Assembly: GCA_019671005.1 (NCBI GenBank)
Contig: CM033711.1
Span: 58,639,049 to 58,703,048 of the forward strand
Length of the DNA: 64,000 nt
Source of the DNA: Hibiscus mutabilis
Lineage: Eukaryota; Streptophyta; Magnoliopsida; Malvales; Malvaceae
Direction: 5' to 3'
Part shown: positions 10,981 through 22,497 of the stretch, in pieces
Layout: each line of letters opens with the position of its first letter
Numbering within the stretch: position 1 is the stretch's first letter
Notes under the pieces: model-generated
Database searches by the model: none
What the model was told of the DNA's origin: nothing
The model's input: the letters and a program-made list of their open reading frames with translations, nothing else
Translations under genes and position numbers: made by a program

Positions 10981-13900
10981 AACACCCTAAAATTGTCCTA
11001 GAAATGTTACCAAAATCTAAACTATAGGCTAATTGAATTCATAAGTTAATCAATTTAATGAAGAAAGAACATTGGCGATCCTTAAGATCAAATAAGTGGA
11101 ATTGGAACCAAATTGAATTGAAATTAAAACTAGAAGGCATAAATGAAAGGATGGAAATGTGAACATGCAAAACTCTATAGATTGCATGTAAAATTGAAAT
11201 TAGATCAAGGCCTTGACACATGTTCTCATTGGAAGAGAACATATGCCAATTTGGATGATGACTCATGGCCAAGGAGGAAAGATGAACAAACGTATTGTCA
11301 TCTTCCTCCCATTATCATCCCTTGGCCAAAAATTTGAGAGAGAAAAAAGGGAGAGAAAAGCTTCATGCAAAACCTTCAAATTCAAGCTTCTTGATTCAAC
11401 CTTGATCAAATTTAGCTTGGAGAAGGTATAATGCTTGATCCCAATTTGTTATACAATGGTTAAATGAGTGGTTTATGATGTCTTTGTTGTATGAATTGAA
11501 TTAGATGATTTTTATGCATGTTAGGGTCATGCTAGCTTCAATTAGAACTTAGAAATTGAATGCTAGTAGCTAAATTGCTAATGAAACATATGTATAGTTG
11601 ATGGAAATCTGGGAAATATGTACAAGTAGGGACTGTTTTGATAGAGAAAATATGTAAGCATGTCAATTGAACATAGAACCTTGTTTTGGTCATGTTGCTA
11701 GATAAAATGAATATTGAATTGAATAGATATGTTGCTGGAAAATGACTACACCTAATTGTACTAGCTAAATTAGGTAATGGACTGCCTAGTTGATGAAATG
11801 GATGTGCAATGTTGATCAAATAGATCAAATTAGGTTCAACATGATAATGCCCTGTTTTAAGCACATTTCTAAGTGAATCATAATGACCTAGACATTTAAG
11901 AACATGAAATGAATTTCCATGGTAGGACCTTGCTAAAATAAGTTAAAAAGCTAGAAATTCAACCTAGTGTAATCTGCCCGGAATGCTCTGTTCTGGGCAG
12001 TGACTTTGAAAATTCACTATAAATTGTATATAATGAATTTAAGGCTGAAATTTTTATATAAAACACCTTGGCATGTCTAAATTCATTAGGAGAAAACAGA
12101 ACTGAATTATGGGTTGTATAATGAAATGTAGAGAAGAAACACTAGGGACAGTGCAAACTGTCCAGTGTGACAAATTACTCTGTCTTTAAGTTAAAAATTG
12201 TATTAATTGGCAAAGAACTAAAATTCAAGCAATATAGGTCATAAAGACAATTTCTTTAGCTTTTCAATGGTGTAAACCAATTGGAATTTCGACGTACAGA
12301 ATGGAAGTTATGCAAGATTAAGTGACTAGAGTGCAAGCTGCCTGGCAACAACAGTATAGGTAATTGCACACTATTTTGTGGCAATTTGTAAACTATTTTG
12401 TAAACAGTTTTTGGACATTGATTCTGCCTTGTTATACATGAATTAGAGTGTAGTTAAGTGTAGTGAAGAATGTACATGAACATGCTGCCAAATTGAGAAT
12501 GTTGTATACTTGTGACATTGTCTTGATTGAATGATCATGTGATCTTGTTTTGATATGTGTTTACTTGTAATGTGATAGAACCAGGAGTAAACTTGGTGGA
12601 AGAGGATAGAGTGGATCATCCTAAAGCCAAGATCAAAGTAGTGTGGATCCAAGACTAGCTAGCTTGGAGTATTGTGAGTGTAGTTATCTCTAGGGTTAGG
12701 ACTAGGTTCTAACCAATGCATATTTGTTACATTCTTGAAATGTTAAATGAATCTAATCATGGACTTGACCTAAAAAGGGAAGTATGACTTGTAATGCATG
12801 AAATTTGATCACATCTTGATTTACATGATCAATTCGAATGTTTAAGCATGATTAAGTGATAGTATTGATGCTTGTATGTGTTATGATGCAATGCGATCAA
12901 ATGCTAAAGACTTGCATAAGATATCATCTCATCTTGATGAAATGAAACATGAAAACTATATGAAATGTGAGCTATGGCTCAATTGGCCTAAGAGCCTAAT
13001 ATGAAATGAACTTGCTTGACATGAACTTGATCTTGAAACACTTGAATAAATGGTAAATCGAACAACCTTGGTAGCTAGTTGGACTAGGTAGAAGGGCATG
13101 CCTTAGAGTCTAGAGCTCATTGTGTAAGGGTGGACTACGGTCCAGGGCTAAGGCCCCTATTTGGCGATAGACGGAGGGTATGTATATGGTATTTAGCGAT
13201 AGTAGGAGAGTTTAACCAGCACTACGGTGCATCTTGTGGCGACAGTTGGTTGGAGACTCGATTACCTATACAAACTAAGTACCAAGGGGGTTGTTTAATT
13301 GATAATACATGAAATAACAATCCTACATCATATGTTACTTGTTTTGAAAGCCTTTAATTGAATGTTACTTGTCATGTAAGCATGACTTTCTTGATTACTT
13401 GCTTTGTAAGCATGATGTGCTTGGTTCATGATATGAATTCTTGATTCTTGTTCTTGATAGCCGAATGCTATGTTCCTTAGCTAGGATTACTATAATACTG
13501 ATATCCTTAGCTAGGATTCTTCTAATGCTTGAAAGCCTTAGCTAGATTCAATCTAATGCTTGAAACCCTAGCTAGGTTCAATCTTGTTTAAATGACATAA
13601 AACTTGACATATCAAATGGTTAGATTTAGTTACTACCTCACTAAGTACATTCTTGTACTTATCACTCTCATTTTCGTTCTTCCCAACTACAAGATAAAGG
13701 ATTCAAATGTTGCTTGATCTTGAAGCCTGCTACCTTGAGCTAGAAGCAACTCACACAAGCTTTGCCTAAGTATGGTTTCATACTTGTTTTGTATATCTCC
13801 AAGAAAGGTGGCACTAGATTGTTTAGAATGTAGATTGATCATGTATTTTGGTACTTGTATATAATGTATCGATGGGCCTACTATGTTATAAAGTTAGTAA

Positions 13901-14604
13901 CAACTATGTAATGAACTTAAATTTCATGTAATGAATGGTACTGGCTGCGCATATATGGATTTACGAATGAAATGATCTAATGTTGATCTAGTTTATCTTG
14001 AAACAAACGAATGCCTTGCTTAGTGTACATGTCTTGTTTTAAATGAAAGTAGTATGAGATGAACCATGTTGCTTGTCTTCCATTTGAATGCTTGGGAACT
14101 ATATGGTCACTTGTATGTGTTTTGGTAATAGTATGATGATTGTCGAATGCATAGGAATAGAATAAGACTTGAATGAAAACTATATACATGTACATTGAAT
14201 GATCAAGAACCATGTTAGCAATTTGATATGAGATGTTTAAATGTATACAAACTAAATAACATTGAAATGAAATGGAATTATGTAGATCATCTAGAGTCAT
14301 TCGAATGCTTATGGTATAGAAGATGAACTAAATTGATTCATGTAAGTAGTAACTTGTAATGTAAGCTTATAAGGAAACAATTTAATGGCCTTGTTCGAAT
14401 GCTTTGGTTGAATTATGAATCAAATGTGAGTTTACTTGTTTGCTAAGTAAGTAAGTATGATTGGTTGCTTGTTAGCTAAGTAACTCATATAATAGGAATG
14501 AGCTATCAATGCTTGCCTTGTTTGTTTATTGTATTGTTGTTCTTGCTTGCTTAATGTAACGCTCCCGAGCCTGATTGCTACTAGCCCGGGTAGGGGGTGT
14601 TACA
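10978..14604 (+). repeat. Element 1 3' LTR, full length
   Basis: It starts TGTAACACCC and ends GGGGGTGTTACA. The first 1.7 kb (to about 12697) has no counterpart in the 5' LTR beyond its first 18 bases. It includes a purine-rich leader-like run near 11335-11360 (GAGAGAGAAAAAAGGGAGAG) typical of the transcript start region in such LTRs. The remaining 1.9 kb matches 4162-6054. I see no boundary signature of an independent insertion around the extra 1.7 kb. Confidence 0.8.
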
Positions 14605-15846
14605 ATAGCCATGTTTAATGTTCTTATCAATAAACATTATTCTAGTGTCTATGTACAAAGACAATATCAATAACAATGTCCAATGATCCCAATAACATCA
14701 ACAATGATCGATGCTTCATTTACAATGTTTCGATGACAATAATGATGTTGACTTCAATGATCAATGACAATGGCTATATTAATGCTCTATATCAATGTCC
14801 CATACTTTCACGATTCAATGACAATGGCGATGATAATGGAAACAACAGTACTCAATGACAACAACAATAGCTATGTCCGATGTTCAATAACAATGACGAT
14901 GGCATTGACAATGCTCAATACTCGATGCAATAACTTACCAATGCTTACCATAATGTCTGATAAGTAGTTGATGCGATAATCCTTAACAACGTAGATAGCA
15001 ATAACAATTCTATTAATGATGAAGTTGGGAAAGGCAACTAGCCTAATCTCGAGACCCCGACTACACTCACCTCGATATTCTAAAGCTTTCAAGGCTATTG
15101 GATGGAAATCCCCTTGTTCCTAGCTTTTGTTGGTGATGGTGGATGATCTCTACCAACTTCTTGAGCTAGGTAAAAACAATAGGATTGTGTTAGAATCATT
15201 AACACGATACCGTAAACATACAACGATATCAAAATCAATATCAAAGCTTAAAATAGCTATTAGCTATCAAACCTCATGGATAAACAAACCCTAGCTTAGG
15301 ATTAAACTCAATTTATCCACGGATTTCAATATAGCTTGAGGGAATAAGCTTACCTGTTAGCTAGGATCATTTCGATAACAATAAACTGATCAAAACTAAG
15401 CTTTCTTCAACCTCAACAATGGAGGTGCTCGCTTAGGTAGGAGATGATAGCTTGGTGAGGTGCTTGCTTAGAGGGGTTTCGGGTAAGCTTCCCAAACTCT
15501 AGCTATTTGCTTCGTTTTAATTGAAGGTTTTCCTTTCAATGAAGGAAGCTCTCTCGGTTATCCCACGTATAGGATTTATAATTAAGGAGGGCTAATCGCA
15601 AGGTTAGTCCCTCAACTCTCATTTCCTTATACTATTATCCCAAACATCCAATTTCTATAATTTAGCCACTAAAAGGTTTCCAATACTTTCAATAAGATCC
15701 TTAAACAATAATTCGACTCAACTAGAGTCTGATACCGATACAATTGACCTTGTGGTCAGCGTCAATACAATATTTGGACATTTTTTATATAGGGCTTTTG
15801 ATCGATGGAGCCCAATTCTAACTATTCCAAATTTCGGGGTGTTACA
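14605..15846 (-). repeat. Element 2 3' LTR, truncated
   Basis: It matches 49118-50374 of the other LTR, including the shared CAATGA-rich stretch and the end GGGTGTTACA. The rest of the LTR, about 1.5 kb corresponding to 47584-49117, is absent. The truncation falls exactly at the end of element 1 (14604). Confidence 0.85.
14660..14960. repeat. Cryptically simple CAATGAC/AACAATG-rich tract
   Basis: Short words CAATGA, ACAATG and AATAACAA recur throughout without a strict period. The same tract is at about 49170-49470, and a weaker one at 48781-48850, in the other LTR of element 2. It looks like slippage-derived low-complexity DNA. Confidence 0.6.
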
Positions 15847-15861
15847 ACTCCCCCTCTTAAG
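15847..15861 (-). other. Element 2 polypurine tract
   Basis: On the minus strand this reads CTTAAGAGGGGGAGT and directly precedes the TGTAAC of the 3' LTR. Confidence 0.8.
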
Positions 15862-16180
15862 AAATATTCGTCCTCAAATTTTTACCTGGATCAAAGAGAT
15901 GAGGATATTGCTTCTGCATTGTCTCCTCTAGCTCCCATGTTTCTTCCTTAGCGGTATGGCTCTTCCAGAGTACTTTAACCAATGGAATAGTCTTGTTACG
16001 AAGTCTTTTGACTTCCCTTGCAAGAATTTGAACTGGTTCTTCTTCACAGGATAAGTTGGATTGAATTTCTACAGATTCAGACTCAATGATGTGCGAAGGA
16101 TCAAAACGATACTTCATGGATACATGAAACACATCATGGATTTTACTTATTTCTGAGGGCAACAATAAGCAATAAACCAC
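15857..16180 (-). pseudogene. pol: Element 2 integrase C-terminus with chromodomain-like end
   Basis: The segment reads IHDVFHVSMKYRFDPSH, then CEEEPVQILAREVKRLRN and VKVLWKSHTAKEETWE, matching the type II chromodomain-like tail of element 1. Its start is only a frame boundary; upstream integrase sequence continues in other frames. Confidence 0.8.
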
Positions 16181-17637
16181 AGGGCCAACTTTTTAGTAAC
16201 CTTAAAAGGGCCAATAAATCGGGGACTCAATTTCCCTTCTTACCAAACCTCAGAACCTTATTCCATGGTGAAACCTTGAGAAAGGCTTTTTCACCAACCT
16301 CATATTGAATATCCCTACGCTTAAGATCAGCATAGGCATCCTGTCAACCAACGGCTGCTTTCAAATGGTCGTGGATAATGGCAACTTGTTCTTTAGTTTC
16401 TCGAAGTAAATCAGGGCCTAACATCTTGCCTTCATCGAGCTCAGACCAGCACAAGGGAGTTTGACAACTCTTTCCATACAATGCTTCATAGGGTGCCATC
16501 TTGATAGCAGTTTGATAGCTATTGTTGTATGCAAATTCAATGAGGGTAGGGATTTCTCCCACGAACTGCCAAAATCGATAATACATGCTCGTAGCATGTC
16601 CTCCAAGATATGTAAAGGAGGATTCAATAAAGGTACACTTAATCAATGATTCATATAAAGGATTTCCTGATAATTACCTATATTACCCTTTCTGATTGGC
16701 CATCAAACTGAGGGTGAAAGGCGGTACTAAGATTAACTCTGGTGGCCAGAGCTCCTTGCAATGACTTCCAAAATCGAGATGCGAATTGTGGATCTTGATC
16801 AAAAATAATAGACTAAGGCACCCCATGGAGTTGGATGACTTCCCTGATATATAAGTTAGCCAACTTGGGAAGACCATAGTCCATTCGAACTGGTAGGAAA
16901 TGTGCTGACTTGGATAGACGATCAGCGATGACCCAAATGGAATCGTGTTTAGCAGGAGTCAAAGGCAAACCACTAACAAAGTCTATAGTGATCTTCTCCC
17001 ACTTCCATTACGGTAGATCAATAGGTTGCAATAATCCGGTAGGAACACGATGTTCAACTTTAACACGCTGACACATAAGACACTTGGACACAAACTCCAC
17101 TATGGCTTGCTTCATGCCCGACCACCAATAAACCTCCCATAAGTCTTTGTAAATCTTCACCGACCCCGAGTGAATAGAGAAAAAGCTTGAATAAGCTTCC
17201 TTGAGGATATCAATGTGAAGGGATTCATCGTCAGATACACAAACCTGATCACAAAAGCATAAGATCCCTTCAGAGTTTATTCTGAAATTAGGGTTATCTT
17301 GTATCTTGGAAGTGATAGCTTGAAGCTTAGAATCTTATCCTTGCAATGCTTGAGTTCTCGATGCAATGGTAGACTGAACTTGAAGTTTAGCTACGAAGCA
17401 ACGATGCTTCCTAAGACAAAAGTGAGCGTTGATAGCTTGAGAAGCTAAAACACAAGGACTTGTAATGAGTCGGTGTACAAATCATCACATTAAACTTGAG
17501 GATCAATAACAATACTTACCAGGCAGAGGTTTGCGACTGAGTGCATCATCTACAACATTGGCCTTACCCAGATGGTAGTTAATGACAAGGTCATAATCCT
17601 TGAGGAGTTCCATCCATCTCCGTTGTCGAAGATTCAA
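16181..17637 (-). pseudogene. pol: Element 2 integrase, heavily interrupted
   Basis: Recognisable pieces, from right to left, are an HHCC region (FSIHSGS, WWSGMKQAI, CLMCQ) near 17060-17180, a core with ITIDFVSGLP, FDQDPQFASRFW and DGQSERVI, and ILEDMLRA plus APYEALYGKSCQTPLCWSEL at 16400-16620. The Asp, Asp and Glu positions are all still present. Stops and frameshifts occur throughout. About 65 bp near 16610-16675, between SERVI and ILEDML, have no counterpart in the related elements. The linker from RNase H also lies here (17500-17640). Confidence 0.8.
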
Positions 17638-18720
17638 CTACTTTTGAGTTAAGAGATATTTGAGACTTTTATGATCGGTAAAGGGGTAAGATTTCTCCCC
17701 GTAGAGATAATGTCTCCAAATTTTCAATGCAAAGACAGCTACAGCCAACTCTAGATCATGAGTAGGATAATTCATCTTGTGTGGCTTGAGCTGTCTCGAT
17801 GTATATGCAATGACCTTGCCTTCTTGCATCAATACACATCCTAACCTGAGATGCGATGCATCACTGTAAACTGTATAGTCCTTACCTGACTCCGGTTGGA
17901 TTATAACTGGTGCATGAGTCAAAACTTGTTTCAACTGATCGAAGCTTCTTTGTTGATCTACAGTCCAAACAAATGGAGCTTCATTTCTCAATAGCTTAGT
18001 CGGAGGGGCTACTACCATAGAAAATCCCTTGACGGATCTCTTATAGTAGCCTGCAAGACCAAGAAAACTTCTTACCTCGCCAACATTCTTCGGTGGATTC
18101 CAATCAAGAATGGCTTGAATCTTCTTTGGGTCCACTTGGATGCCCAAAGCCGATACAACGTGCCCAAGGAAAGCAACCTCAGTAAGCCAAAACTCACATT
18201 TTGAGAACTTGTCAAATAATTGCTTCTCACAGAGGGTTTGAAGCACAATGTAGAGATGATCACGACGTTTCATTGCATCCTTGGAATAGGTTAAAATGTC
18301 ATCAATAAATACTACCACGAATTTGTTGAGGTAGGGTCTAAAAATCTGATTCATTAGGTCCATGAAAGCTACCGGTGCATTGATTAGCCCAAATGCCATC
18401 ACCAAGAATTCGTAGTGATCGTATCTCGTATGAAAGGCAATTTTGGGCATATCACATTCTTTAACTCTCATTTGATAATAGCTAGACCTTAAGTCGATCT
18501 TGGAAAACACAGTGGCATCCTTGAGCTAATAGAATAGGTCATCAATCCTTGGCAAATGGGTATTTGTTCCTGATGGTCACCTTGTTCAACTGCCAGTAAT
18601 CAATACATAGTCTCATGGAACCATCTTTCTTCTTCACAAAGAGAACCGGAGGCCTTCAACTCTTTCAGTTCAATGGCTGACATTCGATAAGGTGCAACGG
18701 ATACTAGAGTAGTTCTAGGT
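17638..18720 (-). pseudogene. pol: Element 2 reverse transcriptase and RNase H
   Basis: The longest open piece (17638-18510, 290 residues) runs from FSKIDLRSSYYQMR through an intact VVFIDDILTYS catalytic loop, LDWNPPKNVGEVRSFLGLAGYY, the RNase H start YSDASHL, HDLELAVAVFAL and FTDHKSLKYLLTQK. Its end is the stop at 17638. The N-terminal 70 residues of RT lie at 18510-18720 but are riddled with stops, beginning at a 43-bp duplication. The RT active site is the best preserved of the chromovirus-type copies here. Confidence 0.88.
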
Positions 18721-18766
18721 TGCCATTCGGTATGGTGCAATGGATACTGGAGCAGTTCTAGGTTGC
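18681..18766. repeat. 43-bp tandem duplication at the protease-RT junction
   Basis: 18681-18723 is repeated at 18724-18766 with five mismatches and no gap. Both copies encode a version of QPRTAPVSIAPYRM on the minus strand. 43 is not a multiple of three, so the duplication shifts the frame of pol. Confidence 0.85.
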
Positions 18767-19326
18767 ATGTCAATGCTAAATTCAACCTCGCAGGTTGGGG
18801 GTAAACTCGAGAGTTTATTAGGAAAGACATCAGGAAATTCGCACACAGTGTCAACATCTAATAGCTGCGGCCCGTCTTTAGCTTCTATTGTCAAAGCATA
18901 CAAGGAACGATTTATTGAATTCATCAGCACAATGTTTTCCTTTCCAAGGCCTCGAAGATACAATATTCTTTTGTTACAATCCACCCACGCTTGATGTTCA
19001 CTAAGCCAGTCTAGACCTAGTATCACATGAAACTTATGGATCGGTAGAGCCAATAGGTCAGCCACGAAAGGAATCCCTTGAATCACCAAAGGGTAATTCT
19101 TACATACAAAGTTTATGGTGACACAATCACTAAGTGGATTAGTTGCAGAGATTCTCGATGCTATAGGTTCACTAGCCATTCCATACTTCTTGACCAGTTT
19201 AGTACTTATAAAAGAATAAGTAGAGCCAGGGTCAATCAATGCGTACAAAGAATAGGAATACAGTTCAATGATACCTGCAATGACATCAGGCTCATCTTCC
19301 TCTTCCATGCTCCTCACATGATACAT
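18715..19326 (-). pseudogene. pol: Element 2 aspartic protease, active-site change
   Basis: The open frame covers the retropepsin domain and the start of RT. The active site reads ALIDPGSTYSFIS where element 1 has ALIDSGSTHSFIC: the residue after the catalytic Asp is Pro (codon at 19230-19228). The catalytic Asp is retained, but the Ser/Thr of the D-S/T-G fireman's-grip triplet is lost. ILGLDWLSEHQAWVDC is the normal second half. The frame then reads FPDVFPNKLSSLP (the RT N-terminus) and breaks in the 43-bp duplication. Confidence 0.85.
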
Positions 19327-19477
19327 CTGAGCAGGAGTCTTGGAATCTTGCTTACTCGGTGCCTTGCCAGAGCCACTGGTCTACCTGTAGCTCTTGACGA
19401 ACCTTGTCTTGACCCCTTACCTCGGAAGGACTGAGTAGGGGATGTAGTACTTGTTGGTGTATCCATATACTTGGTTG
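19314..19477 (-). pseudogene. gag: Element 2 gag, 3' fragment left of element 3
   Basis: This is the Ser/Thr/Arg-rich linker between the zinc knuckle and protease (TSPTQSFRGKGSRQ). It continues the minus-strand frame that begins at 46340 on the far side of element 3; element 4 has the same linker at about 61650. Confidence 0.75.
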
Positions 19478-19482
19478 CACCC
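19478..19482. other. Target-site duplication of element 3, left copy
   Basis: CACCC, repeated exactly at 46335-46339. Confidence 0.9.
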
Positions 19483-21648
19483 TGTAACAACGGAGTCGCC
19501 ACCAGTCCTTTTTATTATATTAGGCAGATCGGAAACCTAAAAACAAACCAGAGATTACGAAATCTCAAGGGTTCAGGGGCACGGTTACGTGTGGGGAAGG
19601 ATTAGCACTCCCACTATGCCCGTAAAAACGGCACTTACTTGATCACTAATATTTTCCCTATAACCTGAATGCATGCATGCAAAGGTTAATACAAAAATCC
19701 ACGGAGTTCTAGAATTGGCTCGAACTCGCTCACGACTGAGAAAATCCGAATCAATTTAGATGCAAAGGGATTAAGGTATTAATCCTTAAAATTTGATAAT
19801 GCACTTTCGCATAGGAGTCTCAACCGTTCTCACAACGGCTAGGGGAAGACCGAATTAACCCTAATTGAAAGTACATCTCGTTTTCATGATGCAAGAAAAC
19901 CTTTCCGTATGATATTTTATGTGCCTTATTTATTTTGTTTCTAATCCTACAATGCCATTATTAAGTGATTAAGGTGACTAATCTTATAAGGCTCTACTAA
20001 TTGAATTCAAATTAAGGATATATTTAGTGACCTAAAGAAATTACCAAATTAAATTACAAACATATTATGTAAAAGAGGCACCTATACTTAAGGGAATGTA
20101 TACTAAACATTATTAAAAATTAACATAACCCTACATATTTATATATATTATTTAACCTAGTATTTATCTTAGGAGGCGAATAAATTTTAACCATAATATT
20201 AAAGGCCTGTTAAATTCTATTCTTTACATTTTTAAAATTTGTGATGAGAGGAACAAATTAAGCACAAAAAGGACTAAATTGAAATGAAATTAAAATTGCA
20301 AAATGAAATTAAAACAAAAAATGACTAAAGTGTAAAGAATGCAAAGAGAGTGTTCAGAGTCGAAGACTGAAGGAAGAAGGGCACGGGTCGAGCTTCTTTG
20401 CGAGTTGGATCCGGGTGCTCCAACAGGTCGAGTATATAATATAATAATTATAACAAATTTTGTTTTTGATTCATTTCTCCCCACCGAATGAACCTCCTTA
20501 GCCTTCAAACTCTCTGCCTTGTTCATCTGGAGATGATGAACACCACTGTGTTCCCCAGATTCTGGCAGTAGCTCACGGCATTTCTCCACGTCGGCCGCCG
20601 TGGCCCTCGGCCGGCGGCAACTTTCCAATGGTGAACTGCTTCAGCTCTGGCTTTCGAGTTCGATAATGGCCACGGCGTGGTGCTCTGACGACTGCTTCCA
20701 CTACTTCAACGGTAAAACCTGCGCCCCTCTCTTCCTTTTCGAATCGAAAAAATAAAAAATAAATGCAAAAAAGAATGATTATAGGTATAAAATACCTTTG
20801 AGTTTGACTGGAAATTGCTTCTTGTTATTGCTTTTCAATTTTGTGTGTGTTACATGAATGAATCGGTGGCTTTTTATAGCCATTACAATAGGGTATATAC
20901 AAGGAATTAAAAGCCCTAGCACTTAAGAGATTTTGCTTCGATTCTTGACGGACATGTTCTGATTTTTGCTTGATCCTCACGCCGATTTACTTGCTATGGT
21001 TCGGTCAATTTTGGCCAATATCTTACCTTATTTGTCTGATTCGAATCTGTTTCTTTTTCTTTTTTATTGAGATTTGAATACTAATCCTTTATTTCTTTCT
21101 TTTCATGTCAATGCGACCGAAAATAGTGGAGATGGTGACAAACGCGGTCGCCAGTGTCGGCCATAGGATAATCGGGGAAGATGGAGGGTCAGTAGAAACC
21201 CAAAGGTCGGGCGCGTGTAGGCCACGCGCTATTAGTGATCCGAGTGAAGATCCTTTGTGTTAATCTGGGATATTGATTTCGCCTGGATCGGACGGTTACA
21301 AGTCGTGCGGCGAAGGGCTTAAGGGCTAGGTTCTTTTAGGGGGCATATATATGGACCGTTGGATCAAATTTGATCCAACGATAATGAGGGAGGTGGCGGC
21401 TTATGATAGAAAAGGCAAGCTTTAGGGTTTTTTTATCATGTAAGGCTGAATTGGGCCTATGTATTGGACCTCTTTATAATGAATTGAATGGGTTTTCATT
21501 TTTTTGGGCTAAATGGATCAAATTAATGGACTTTGGTTTTGTTTATCTTTTGTTTATGGACTCTACAATATATATTATTAACATATACCATATATTTTTG
21601 GATATCAACACTTAAATCAGTGAGGGCTGGATAAAATAGGTGACTACA
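19483..21648 (-). repeat. Element 3 3' LTR
   Basis: In plus orientation it runs from TGTAACAACGGAGTCGCC to GGTGACTACA, 2166 bp, so the element-sense ends are TGTAGT...GTTACA. It contains a GAGATTACGAAATCTC palindrome near 19550, a GC-rich block at 20520-20720 and a minus-strand TATA box near 20875. An 83-bp stretch (about 19732-19815) is absent from the other LTR. The ORF 20290-20628 inside it is probably fortuitous. Confidence 0.88.
20871..20878 (-). promoter_or_regulatory. LTR TATA box (element 3)
   Basis: On the minus strand this reads TATAAAAA within GGCTATAAAAAGCC. The matching place in the right LTR is 45574-45581 and reads TATAAAG, one base weaker. Confidence 0.55.
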
Positions 21649-21663
21649 GCTATCCCTCTTTGC
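21649..21663 (-). other. Element 3 polypurine tract
   Basis: On the minus strand GCAAAGAGGGATAGC immediately precedes the TGTAGT of the 3' LTR. Confidence 0.75.
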
Positions 21664-21737
21664 ACATTCTGATGAAACGGGAATAGGGCAAAGAATAAAA
21701 GGCACTAATTTTATCCGGCCAAATGGCTGAACGCAAC

Positions 21738-22209
21738 TTGTCTTCCCGGAGCGGCAAAAACAAACTGAACATCAACAAGTCATTCTTCCAAAGCAGCAAG
21801 TGACTCTTATTCCTCCAGGGCGGTAAAGAATAAGTTGATCGACTTTATTTGATAAGAAAATTTGTTTCTCTAGAGCGACAGAAATGAATTAAATAACTGG
21901 TGTGTTATTCTGAAGTGGCGACGACCTCAAAGACATGTTTCTTTAGAGTGGCAGTAACAAGTCACATGACTGATGCATCCTTCATGTTTCTCCGGAGCAG
22001 TAGAAACAAACTGTTGTAATGATTTGAATCGAACAACTGGTTTATCATTCCAAAACAACAATGATTTCAAAGAACTCGTTCCTCTAGAGCGGCAGAAACG
22101 AAGCAAATGATTTGTCATTCTGGAGCGGCAATGACTTCAAAAGACATGTTTCTTCGGAGTGACAGAAACAAAATGAATAGTCGGTGCGTCATTCCAAAGT
22201 GGCAATGAC
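21738..22209. repeat. Array of about twelve stem-loops in the 3' UTR of element 3
   Basis: Inverted repeats with mostly 10-nt loops of the form CYNGAGYGGC follow one another. Perfect 6-7 bp stems are at 21806-21834, 21985-22008, 22044-22065, 22114-22135, 22147-22170 and 22188-22209. Near-perfect ones are at 21738-21763, 21779-21804, 21862-21887, 21936-21959 and 22076-22101, and a decayed one is at 21904-21925. Two stem types alternate, TGTTTCT/AGAAACA and GTCATT/AATGAC. In the right half the pair repeats about every 70-74 bp. Confidence 0.8.
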
Positions 22210-22497
22210 TACCTGGCCAGGCCAAACTTATCATTGTAGTTGACACATCTCCATAGAAACACATGTGGGATGCTTTAGCTTGCCAACAATAATGCATTGA
22301 AAATCATCAAAATATTGCAATTGCATATTACTATGGTTGACAAAATAATTATAGACAGCCATCTGCTTCATCATTCTCATTCTTAGCACCTCTTTGCTTC
22401 ATGTTGAACACGCATACTTGTTCATTTAATCTAGTAATCTTGTACTCCAAATGAGTTGAGTATTCTTGAATATCATGAATGGTGTTCACAAGGCTTA
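22210..22497 (-). other. Element 3 3' UTR, unremarkable part
   Basis: Non-coding sequence between the stem-loop array and the 47-bp repeats; nothing recognised. Confidence 0.4.

Larger units (their letters stand above)
4146..14604 (+). mobile_element. Element 1: Ty3/gypsy chromovirus (Tekay/Del-like), defective
   Basis: The order is LTR, tRNA-Met primer site, gag, protease, RT, RNase H, integrase, chromodomain-like tail, polypurine tract, LTR. Both LTRs start TGTAAC and end GTTACA. The type II chromodomain-like C-terminus and long LTR fit the Tekay/Del lineage. The LTRs are unequal (1909 and 3627 bp), the 5-bp flanks differ (CTACA on the left, ATAGC on the right), and every ORF is interrupted. 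The right end abuts element 2 sequence, inside what should be that element's LTR. Confidence 0.9.

Noticed and set aside
10996..12697. The extra 1.7 kb of the element 1 3' LTR as a separate inserted transposon
   Set aside because: No target duplication or terminal repeats flank it, the LTR begins normally before it, and it contains leader-like sequence expected of an LTR. A deletion in the 5' LTR is simpler.
14660..14960. AATG-rich stretch as a satellite array
   Set aside because: There is no fixed period; it is cryptically simple sequence inside an LTR.
20290..20628. 112-codon minus-strand ORF in the element 3 LTR as a captured host gene piece
   Set aside because: The GC-rich block is striking and partly kept in the right LTR (45028-45432), but the frames differ between the copies and no domain is recognisable.
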